A stretch of DNA of 18,062 nucleotides from CAYNYI01 sp964401455 (lineage in GTDB: Bacteria > Fibrobacterota > OXYB2-FULL-49-7 > CAYNYI01): the NCBI GenBank assembly GCA_964401455.1, contig CAYNYI010000067.1, positions 1 through 18,062 of the forward strand, given 5' to 3'. A program made the position numbers and the translations under genes. Every line of letters begins with the position of its first letter. Position 1 is the first letter of the stretch. Below the pieces are notes generated by a model. It made no database searches. It was not told the origin of the DNA and saw nothing but the letters and a program-made list of their open reading frames with translations. Positions 8,490 through 14,983 of this stretch are shown one piece after another.

Positions 8490-11400
8490 ATGTTCAGGAT
8501 ATTTTTCCTTGTTTTATTCCTTTTTATTCCGGTTTTACCATACAGCGGATACGGGCTTGATTACAATAATTCTCATATAAAATGGAAAGCGGCCGAATCT
8601 GAAAACTTTCGGGTTCATTATCCCAAAGGTATGAGAGATGCGGCGCAGGAGGCTGTTTTAATCGCCGAGACTGTTTATGAACCGCTCCGGGACAAGTACG
8701 GGCTCGGGGTCAATGATAAAGTTGATTTTCTTGTTTATGATGAGGATAACTCCAACGGATATGCGATCGCGGTGCTGAATCAGATGGCTGTTTGGGTAAG
8801 CGATTTGGGTTATAACATGCGGGGTACCCATAACTGGCTTCGTGACGTTGTTACTCATGAGCTCGCGCATGTCGTTTCTATTCAGACCGCATTTAAGCTG
8901 CACAGATCGATACCCTTTATCGGGATAGGATATTTCGATTATTTCAATGAGAAGAATTCATCGTCATGGTTTGCCCCGGTTTCAATGGATATACTACCTC
9001 CGTGGTTTTATGAGGGAATTGCGCAATACGAGAGCAGCAGGAATTTCGGTGATGACTGGGATACCCACCGCGACATGGTGCTTCGTACAGCATCACTCGG
9101 CGGAGGTCTGTTATCCTACGATAAAATGTCTCATTTTGTCGGGAAGTCTCCTGATTTTGAAAAAGCATATAATCAGGGATTTTCGATGTGTATATATATT
9201 TCTCAAAAATACGGAGAAGACGCGCTTGCCAAGATGTGCCGTGAATCCATGAAACTGACTCATCAGAGCTTTAAGCCCGTTGTAAAAAAAGTACTTGGAG
9301 TTTCCGCCTCCGAACTTTATGATGATTGGAAATCTTTTATTAGGTCTCGTTACAAGAAACAGCTTCTAACTATAGGTAAACAGGTGTTTGGCAGAAAGAT
9401 CTCTAAAAACAGCTTTAAAAATCGTTATCCGCGTTTTTCAGATGATGGTAAATATCTGTTTTTCCTTTCTAATCCGGGAGAGGACTACGGCTTTACAAAT
9501 CTTTTCCGATTTGATCTTGAGGCTGAAGGTTCCTCTGAAGATACTCTTCCCGAAATTTATATACCGGGAATCCGGTCAGCCTTTGACTTTCATCCGGGTA
9601 ATGACTCTGTTTTATATTTTTCCTCCATGCGTCCGGACTCAATCGGTCACGGTGCCGCGCATTTCGATATTGTAAGGAAAAATATAACCGGGGATATTTT
9701 TAAAAAGCCCTGTCTTCCTGCGAGAATTACCAGGTATCAGCGTGCACGTTTTCCTGATATCCATCCAGAAGGAAATAAACTCCTTTTTGTTCTGCGGGAG
9801 GGAAGAAAGACTTTTATTGCCGAATGCGATACTGGAAAATTGGAAGAGAATAAGAGAGTAAACAAAGAGTACAGAAAGATTTTCCCTTCTCCGGAAGATG
9901 ATCGAATATATAATATAGTTGCTCCAAAATACTCTCCGGACGGCCAAAGCATAGTATTCTCGTATTTTGAAGGAGAAAAAAGAAACATAGGCCTGGTTGA
10001 TAAAGAAGGATTTAGACCTCTGACTGATACAAAGGCGGATGAAAGGGATCCTGTCTGGATGCCGGATCAGGGTAAAAGAAAAATTATCTATTCTTCGGAT
10101 GAAAGCGGTATTTTCAATTTATACCTTCTTGACCTGAATACAGGTATGAGGCAGAAAATAACAAATGTTTCAGGCGGAGCCTTTGAACCAGCTGTTTCTC
10201 CCGACGGTCGAAAGGTGGCCTATGTTAATTATGATACTTCAGGATTCAGTGTCTATATTCTTGATTCTATCAAAGCCGGAATTCCGGAGCATTCAGTAGA
10301 ATCCGCTCATACCATCAAGACTTATTCTGATATACCGGATTTGTCCTCTTCGCTGGGTCGGGAATATTCATATAAACCCGTACCCAGGAAGTTTCTGGCT
10401 GTTCCAATGCTTGTCGGAGAAAAACTGGTCTCTGATGATCCGGAAGCAGAGAGGGGAAAACATACTCTGAAAGCGGGTCTGATGTTCTCTTTGTCGGATG
10501 TGCTTGATAAGAACACAATATCTTTTCTTTTTCTTAATCAGATAGATAAGGGCAGCGCTTTTTTGAGCAGTAAATATGCTCATAATTTTTTTCTGAATCC
10601 TGAAATGGACAGGGAATACAGTCTTTCATTTGTTAACAGGAGCCTTCCTCCTGTTTTGATTGCTGATTACATGAAAGTACAGCTCAATTTCAGAGAAAAT
10701 TTCTGGGATAATACTGTCTTGAATAATGATGGTACCACAGGGGATTCGGTCAAAACATCCTATGTTGTTGATATTTCAGACTATTATGCGGGAGCCCGTC
10801 TTCAGATAAACCCGCTTTTGAAAATTCACGCGGGTCTTAACCATTACCGAAGCGGAATGAATTACTATGAGGAGCCGGCTTTCCGCTTTAATTATTTTAA
10901 TTATACCGCTCCAACGGTATTTTTAACCGCTCTTTCCAAAAAACGAGACGACCGTTCAATGATAGATCCCCGGGGGATTTATTTTAAACTGAAACTCGAC
11001 CGAAATATGAACAATCTTATGTTCAGGGGAAATGATTTTACGGAGTCTTTTTACATTGATGACAAGGGTATTATTAAACCGAATATGATAAAAAGCGCGC
11101 ATAATGAGCTTCGGTTCGATTTGAAATTTTCTGAAAATCTTCCTGCTTATATACCTGCGCTCGCCGGTATGCTGACCGCAGGTATGGTTGATTTCGGGAA
11201 TATACCCGGTGTGGATAAGCTTGGAGAATATTACCAAGGGTTCTGGTCGATTGTAAGAATCGGCGGATTTCTGACACTCCAGAATGACCTGTCTCTTGAA
11301 TTGAAAGACAGACCCGTTGATGATTTTTTCCATTCAGGAGTTGATCTTCCCGGTTTTTCCTATCTAAAAAATGACGCCTCCTATACTTATCCGGGAAGAA

Positions 11401-12053
11401 ATAAAATGGAAATAAAGTCCCATCTTCGTTTTCCGATATGGAAGACTCCTGATATTGGGGCCGGACCGATTTTTTTTCACCGTCTTTTCGGGGAGTTTGA
11501 ATATGGTATGGGCCGTGCCTCAGGTTTAGACACCTCAAGAGACGGATTGACTAATATCAGCTCATATTACAGGTTACAACGTGAAGAAGAGTCCTATATA
11601 TATCGTGAAAATATTTCCGGAGGTTTTAAGGATACTCTTTTTTCCAATAAGGTTAGGCTTCTTGACTTTATTGAAGAAAGAAATTTAGACCCTTCTGTGA
11701 GATCTGTGTCAATGGAAGAAATTGATACCCTGTGGGCTGCCGCAGAGGACGATATGGAATCCGGGTTCGGCGGTAATTTGCGGACACTTTCCGGCAGGCC
11801 ATTTATTAAATCATTTGGGAGCAAAATCAGGCTGGAAAGTTATTTATACAATAATTATCCTTTTTGCGTTTCATTGGGATACTATGTGCCGGTAAAAAAT
11901 TCAATGATTGAGACAGTTAAAAATTATTTTACTGTCAGTCCTTTTAATAACTCGTCTGCCAGGATAATTTTTGATATAGGATTCAGCTTTGATAATTGGG
12001 ACCTAATTGACAATCCGGCCTGGAGCAGAAGGGGAAAGTTTCGGAGAAAATGA
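8490..12053 (+). CDS. Gluzincin peptidase fused to TolB-like propeller repeats and predicted outer-membrane barrel
   Basis: A 1187-residue exported protein with an N-terminal signal peptide (~1-23). Residues ~30-280 form a peptidase MA-like domain: H123-E-L-A-H127 is the zinc motif, and 'PPWFYEGIAQYE' supplies the third ligand, probably E175, 48 residues downstream, as in gluzincins. Residues ~305-600 carry TolB/PD40-type repeats ('RYPRFSDDGKYLFFLS', 'YSPDGQSIVFSY', 'IIYSSDESGIFNLYLLDL', 'VSPDGRKVAYVNYD'). From ~650 to the end the sequence has alternating, aromatic-rich strands ('HTLKAGLMFSLSD', 'YSLSFVNR', 'SARIIFDIGFSF') that suggest an outer-membrane barrel, finishing with a basic tail. 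The expected role is a protease displayed at or in the outer membrane; the substrate is unknown, and the neighbouring secreted proteins are candidates. The catalytic motif is intact, unlike that of the preceding gene. The barrel call is less certain than the peptidase and propeller calls. Confidence 0.85.
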   Translation: MFRIFFLVLFLFIPVLPYSGYGLDYNNSHIKWKAAESENFRVHYPKGMRDAAQEAVLIAETVYEPLRDKYGLGVNDKVDFLVYDEDNSNGYAIAVLNQMAVWVSDLGYNMRGTHNWLRDVVTHELAHVVSIQTAFKLHRSIPFIGIGYFDYFNEKNSSSWFAPVSMDILPPWFYEGIAQYESSRNFGDDWDTHRDMVLRTASLGGGLLSYDKMSHFVGKSPDFEKAYNQGFSMCIYISQKYGEDALAKMCRESMKLTHQSFKPVVKKVLGVSASELYDDWKSFIRSRYKKQLLTIGKQVFGRKISKNSFKNRYPRFSDDGKYLFFLSNPGEDYGFTNLFRFDLEAEGSSEDTLPEIYIPGIRSAFDFHPGNDSVLYFSSMRPDSIGHGAAHFDIVRKNITGDIFKKPCLPARITRYQRARFPDIHPEGNKLLFVLREGRKTFIAECDTGKLEENKRVNKEYRKIFPSPEDDRIYNIVAPKYSPDGQSIVFSYFEGEKRNIGLVDKEGFRPLTDTKADERDPVWMPDQGKRKIIYSSDESGIFNLYLLDLNTGMRQKITNVSGGAFEPAVSPDGRKVAYVNYDTSGFSVYILDSIKAGIPEHSVESAHTIKTYSDIPDLSSSLGREYSYKPVPRKFLAVPMLVGEKLVSDDPEAERGKHTLKAGLMFSLSDVLDKNTISFLFLNQIDKGSAFLSSKYAHNFFLNPEMDREYSLSFVNRSLPPVLIADYMKVQLNFRENFWDNTVLNNDGTTGDSVKTSYVVDISDYYAGARLQINPLLKIHAGLNHYRSGMNYYEEPAFRFNYFNYTAPTVFLTALSKKRDDRSMIDPRGIYFKLKLDRNMNNLMFRGNDFTESFYIDDKGIIKPNMIKSAHNELRFDLKFSENLPAYIPALAGMLTAGMVDFGNIPGVDKLGEYYQGFWSIVRIGGFLTLQNDLSLELKDRPVDDFFHSGVDLPGFSYLKNDASYTYPGRNKMEIKSHLRFPIWKTPDIGAGPIFFHRLFGEFEYGMGRASGLDTSRDGLTNISSYYRLQREEESYIYRENISGGFKDTLFSNKVRLLDFIEERNLDPSVRSVSMEEIDTLWAAAEDDMESGFGGNLRTLSGRPFIKSFGSKIRLESYLYNNYPFCVSLGYYVPVKNSMIETVKNYFTVSPFNNSSARIIFDIGFSFDNWDLIDNPAWSRRGKFRRK

Positions 12054-12071
12054 GTTTCCGGGGGAGGGAAT

Positions 12072-12413
12072 ATGAAAATTCACAGAGAGAGAAAAAATAA
12101 ATACGATCTTATCCACATCGAGGGGGAAATCAACATCGCCAGAGATGCTGAAAAACTTATTTGTTATATTGATGACCTGATAGAGGAGGGAAGCCGCAGA
12201 CTTGTTTTTGATTTTTCCGATATCGGCTATGTCTTCTCGGGAGTTATACGCATTCTGATTCAATCATATAAAAGGGCCCAGGAAAAAGATGCGGAAATAG
12301 CGATTATCGAGACTAACAACAATGCCTTTAAGGCATTGGACCTTGTAGGAATAACACAGCTTATTAAGATCTACAGACATGTGGAAGATCTTCCGCCCGA
12401 CTTCAGTGATTGA
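12072..12413 (+). CDS. STAS-domain protein, anti-sigma-factor-antagonist-like
   Basis: A 113-residue single STAS domain of the SpoIIAA/RsbV type: 'YDLIHIEGEINIA', 'RLVFDFSDIGYVFSGVIRIL', 'AEIAIIETNNNAFKALDLVG'. Such proteins bind anti-sigma kinases and are switched by phosphorylation of the first Ser in a DS(S/T)G loop. Here that loop reads YVFSG: it seems one residue shorter and Val/Phe stand where Asp/Ser are expected, leaving only the Ser before Gly. Regulation by the usual phosphorylation is therefore doubtful. The start is set by a strong GGGGAGGG just upstream (12061-12068). It begins 18 bp after the peptidase-barrel gene and so probably shares its transcript. It converges with the minus-strand barrel gene, leaving only 9 bp between stop codons. 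Confidence 0.85.
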   Translation: MKIHRERKNKYDLIHIEGEINIARDAEKLICYIDDLIEEGSRRLVFDFSDIGYVFSGVIRILIQSYKRAQEKDAEIAIIETNNNAFKALDLVGITQLIKIYRHVEDLPPDFSD

Positions 12414-12422
12414 CCTTCGGTT

Positions 12423-13064
12423 TTAAATGAAAAGGCCTGCGCTTATAGCGAATTTTTTTACGGCCTTCTCTTCAAAAATCACCGTGTATCTGCCTTCAAC
12501 CGCTATATCCACTGTGCGCGCGACCTTTATGGCGCCGACAGGAGCCAGTAGCCCGCCTGCGGCTTGTATTCCCGCGTAAGTCTCGGAATATTTGCTTATT
12601 GATTCTCCGTCGGTCATCTTTATTGTGAACATCGGCCCGGTATTAAAATAAAAGCGTGGTCCTCCGCTTCTCGGGGTTGCAGCTCCGAGGGCCGCCCAGG
12701 GTTGCAGATATGTCGTCGTTATTTCCCTTTCCTCGCCGCTCTGCGTACTGTATTTATAATTTGCCGGGAAAGAATATAACAGTCCGAAGTCAAGGCGCAG
12801 TAAGCTGTTGTGGAAAGCCAAATCATATGAAGCTCCGAGTACTGCGCCGGAAACAGTCTGTTTTTTCTTTAAATTTGCGGCTTCGGCCGTAGCGGCCGAG
12901 TCTGCGTTTTTCAAGTCGTTGGAAGTGACTGTCCAGTTCATTGAGTATCCGGCGGAAAAGCCTATTCCTGTTTTTCCGAATGACGAATATTTAAAGTTTT
13001 TGTCCGGTGAATCCCCGTAACAGATAACAAATGATAGAAAAAGGACAAAGAGAGGTAACTTCAT
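12423..13064 (-). CDS. Small outer-membrane beta-barrel protein
   Basis: A 213-residue protein with a signal peptide ('MKLPLFVLFLSFVICYGDS') and alternating strands through its length ('GIGFSAGYSMNW', 'SGAVLGASYDLAF', 'LLRLDFGLLYSF', 'RFYFNTGPMFTIK'), ending 'KKFAISAGLFI' with the hydrophobic C-terminal residue typical of outer-membrane barrels. No specific family is recognised. An AGGAGG (plus-strand CCTCCT at 13071-13076) lies 6 nt before the ATG and fixes the start. The gene begins 14 bp after the pyrF stop and is therefore likely to be read from the pyrF transcript, a pairing with no obvious functional logic. Confidence 0.75.
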   Translation of the reverse strand: MKLPLFVLFLSFVICYGDSPDKNFKYSSFGKTGIGFSAGYSMNWTVTSNDLKNADSAATAEAANLKKKQTVSGAVLGASYDLAFHNSLLRLDFGLLYSFPANYKYSTQSGEEREITTTYLQPWAALGAATPRSGGPRFYFNTGPMFTIKMTDGESISKYSETYAGIQAAGGLLAPVGAIKVARTVDIAVEGRYTVIFEEKAVKKFAISAGLFI

Positions 13065-13078
13065 AAAATGCCTCCTGT

Positions 13079-13798
13079 TTATTGATTTCTTATTTCATCG
13101 AGAATTTTTGCGGCGGCGGCCGAAGGATCTTCTGAAGCGGTAACGGGCCTTCCGATTACCAGGTAGTCTCCGCCCGCAGCGACCGCTTCCGCCGGTGTGG
13201 TAATTCGGGCCTGATCATTTCTGGCCGCCCAGGAAGGTCTTATACCGGGAGATACCGTGAGAAAGTCGCTGCCGATATTTTCTTTTACTGATTTAATCTC
13301 CGCGGGAGAGCATACTACGCCGTCAAGACCGGATTTTTTGGCCAGTTCTGCCAGTAACAAGACTCTGTCTATGAGTGGGCCGGGCATATTAAGCTCTTTA
13401 TTCAGTCGTTCTTCAGGGATACTTGTGAGTATAGTTACGGCTATTATAAGCGGGGGGGCAATATTTTTTTTGGCACAAAAATCTTTAACTTCTCCGGCGC
13501 ATTTTTTCATCATCTCAAGTCCGCCTGAAGCGTGAACATTGAACATGTCTGCGCCGAGTGAGGCTGCGGCAATTCCGGCCTTAGCGACGGTATTCGGAAT
13601 GTCATGATATTTCAAGTCGAGAAAGACTTTGACACCGGATTGTTTGATCTTTATAACCGCATCCGGCCCCGCAGAAGTAAAAATTTCTTTTCCTATTTTA
13701 AAATAGGATACTTTGTCGCGGATCTTTGAACTCAGGTCCATGGCTTTTTCTACTATAGGTGTGTCAAGAGCGATTATTATTCTGTCTTCAGGACTCAT
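13079..13798 (-). CDS. pyrF: Orotidine 5'-phosphate decarboxylase
   Basis: PyrF converts OMP to UMP, the last step of de novo pyrimidine synthesis, in the cytoplasm. The protein has the family signature 'FLDLKYHDIPNTV' with the catalytic D61-x-K63-x-x-D66, an early 'IALDTP' strand, and the phosphate-binding parts 'VSPGIRP' and 'GGDYLVIGRPVT'. All expected active-site positions are present and the length (239 residues from the chosen start) is normal for the family. A longer frame reaches a TTG at 13822, but the ATG at 13798 is preferred: it matches the usual N-terminus and overlaps the stop of the small upstream gene, which suggests translational coupling. A small barrel gene follows 14 bp downstream. 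Confidence 0.96.
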   Translation of the reverse strand: MSPEDRIIIALDTPIVEKAMDLSSKIRDKVSYFKIGKEIFTSAGPDAVIKIKQSGVKVFLDLKYHDIPNTVAKAGIAAASLGADMFNVHASGGLEMMKKCAGEVKDFCAKKNIAPPLIIAVTILTSIPEERLNKELNMPGPLIDRVLLLAELAKKSGLDGVVCSPAEIKSVKENIGSDFLTVSPGIRPSWAARNDQARITTPAEAVAAGGDYLVIGRPVTASEDPSAAAAKILDEIRNQ

Positions 13799-13883
13799 TA
13801 GATTTCTTTCTTCCTGATTCAATAAGAAATCCTATTCCTGCCAGTACCGACAGAATAAGGATAATTTTAATAAATGTTTTCAT
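13788..13883 (-). CDS. 31-residue single-helix membrane peptide upstream of pyrF
   Basis: A short reading frame with an ATG at 13883 and a consensus GGAGG (plus-strand CCTCC at 13889-13893) 5 nt before it. The peptide has a basic start (MKTFIK), a hydrophobic stretch (~4-21, 'IILILSVLAGIGFLI') and a polar basic tail (ESGRKKSNES). Its stop lies inside the pyrF gene, so the two frames overlap by 11 bp and pyrF translation is probably coupled to it. A promoter with TTGACA/TATTAT is correctly placed just upstream. It could be a true small membrane protein or a leader whose translation controls pyrF. No family is recognised. Confidence 0.6.
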   Translation of the reverse strand: MKTFIKIILILSVLAGIGFLIESGRKKSNES

Positions 13884-13906
13884 GCAGGCCTCCTTATATA
13901 TGCATT

Positions 13907-13936
13907 ATAATAATATTTACGTTACTTCTATGTCAA
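13907..13936 (-). promoter_or_regulatory. Sigma70-type promoter of the small peptide-pyrF-barrel operon
   Basis: On the minus strand a perfect TTGACA (-35, 13931-13936) is followed after 18 bp by TATTAT (-10, 13907-13912). Predicted transcription starts near 13900, leaving a leader of roughly 17 nt that contains the GGAGG of the small peptide gene. The -35 box overlaps the proposed start codon of the divergent recombinase-like gene. Confidence 0.6.
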
Positions 13937-14859
13937 ATAAAATTAACGCGGTAACGTTTGCAAAGCAAAAAGTAAAAAAGTATATTGGGGTTGTGGGGAA
14001 AAACAAAATAAAGCTTGGAGAATACTCTGAATGGCTTCTTTCAAGAGGTGTCAAAGGGGAGGTCCTGCGCTCATATATGCGTGAGACCGCGCTCTTCCTG
14101 GAGTACAGGGAACGGGCATACGACCGCATATCAGCGGAAGATATATATCAGTATCTGAAAGATCTTGGTCGGAAGAGCTATAGCGTCAGTACTTTGAAGT
14201 ATAAAAGATTCTGTCTGGCCTGTTTTTTTTGTACATTTACCGGCATATGCCGAAGGCCTCCTAAAATTAAGGGAAGCTCCTTTAACTGCGGGCACCTTTC
14301 TTTAAATCAGACAGCTGCTCTTATCAGGGAAGCCAGGGGATGGCATGCTAAAGTTTTTTTTCAACTCTTGGCCGGAAGCGGATTAAGGCCCTCAGAGCTT
14401 ATTCGTATGAGGCATAGAGCTTTCTGCGCGGCAGGGAAAGACAGAATTATACTGTTGTCTGATTCCGGAGGATGCCGCAGGCAGATTTTGTTTCCTGAAA
14501 TTTTACATAGATTACGGGAAAAGGTTATTAATGCCGGGAGGCCGGATTCATATCTGTTTTCTTTGAACAGCAAAGCCGCCCCTTCTCTCAGACGTTTCCA
14601 GGTGGAATTTAAAAAAGCGGCAATACGTTCAGGGCTAAAAATAAAGGGGGGTACTGTACTGCTTCGCAATACCTTTATTTCTGTACTTGCGGATGCAGGT
14701 ATTGAAAAATCACGAATATTAAGGGTACTTGGTGTTAAGAAGTCTTTATTCCTGGAGCAGTATCTTTTAGAAAAGCAAATCAAAAAAGAACCGGAAAAAG
14801 CTGATTTTCCGGATATAAGTCTTATAGAAGAGGACGTGCTAAATGAATTAGTCCTTTAA
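13930..14859 (+). CDS. Degenerate tyrosine-recombinase-like protein
   Basis: A 309-residue protein with the two-part layout of XerC/D and phage integrases: an N-terminal SAM-like helical domain (~25-110, 'YMRETALFLEYRERAYDRIS', 'STLKYKRFCLACFFCTFTG') and a catalytic-type domain (~120-285). R153 in 'GSGLRPSEL', R246 in 'VLLRNTF' and Y278 in 'FLEQYLL' match three catalytic residues. But the box II His of HxxR is V243, the LGH His is V269 (nine residues before the Tyr, the normal spacing), and no Lys is seen in the beta-hairpin ('SDSGGCRRQILF'). It may be inactive as a recombinase and kept as a DNA-binding protein. The frame is open further upstream into pyrF, and in-frame ATGs also occur at 13882 and 13900; no Shine-Dalgarno decides, so the start is uncertain. 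It is transcribed divergently from the pyrF operon. Confidence 0.75.
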   Translation: MSNKINAVTFAKQKVKKYIGVVGKNKIKLGEYSEWLLSRGVKGEVLRSYMRETALFLEYRERAYDRISAEDIYQYLKDLGRKSYSVSTLKYKRFCLACFFCTFTGICRRPPKIKGSSFNCGHLSLNQTAALIREARGWHAKVFFQLLAGSGLRPSELIRMRHRAFCAAGKDRIILLSDSGGCRRQILFPEILHRLREKVINAGRPDSYLFSLNSKAAPSLRRFQVEFKKAAIRSGLKIKGGTVLLRNTFISVLADAGIEKSRILRVLGVKKSLFLEQYLLEKQIKKEPEKADFPDISLIEEDVLNELVL

Positions 14860-14888
14860 TCTTTTCTGCGTTTTATGTGAATTTTTGC

Positions 14889-14918
14889 TTGTGGTAGAGT
14901 GGATAATCATATTATATA
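14889..14918 (+). promoter_or_regulatory. Possible promoter before the EF-G paralogue
   Basis: The 124-bp gap before the EF-G-like gene contains TTGTGG (14889-14894) and TATATA (14913-14918) at 18 bp, or alternatively TTGCTT (14885) with TATTAT (14910) at 19 bp. Neither is a strong match, but one promoter in this A+T-rich gap is expected because no recombinase terminator or close coupling is seen. Confidence 0.3.
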
Positions 14919-14973
14919 GTATAGAAGCTCTAAGATAATTTGTGATTTCTTCGTATCAAATATTAGAATTTCT

Positions 14974-14978
14974 GGAGG
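14974..14978 (+). promoter_or_regulatory. Shine-Dalgarno GGAGG deciding the EF-G paralogue start
   Basis: GGAGG lies 5 nt before the ATG at 14984. The same frame also has a GTG at 14942, but that would place this site inside the coding region and add 14 residues with no match to EF-G N-termini. Confidence 0.75.
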
Positions 14979-14983
14979 ACCTC

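Noticed and set aside
12430..12470. Inverted repeat AAGGCC...GGCCTT near the end of the barrel gene as a terminator
   Set aside because: The 6-bp arms enclose a long loop inside coding sequence and the following T run is short; not strong enough to list.
13799..13822. TTG start adding eight residues to pyrF
   Set aside because: It has no Shine-Dalgarno and extends beyond the usual PyrF N-terminus; the ATG at 13798 overlaps the upstream small gene in a coupling-like way.
13759..13929. N-terminal extension of the recombinase-like frame overlapping pyrF on the other strand
   Set aside because: It is antisense to conserved pyrF coding sequence, and its residues do not resemble an integrase N-terminus; a start near 13930 gives a normal length.
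14942..14983. GTG start giving 14 extra residues to the EF-G paralogue
   Set aside because: A GGAGG lies inside this stretch, 5 nt before the ATG at 14984, and EF-G proteins begin close to the P-loop as they do from that ATG.
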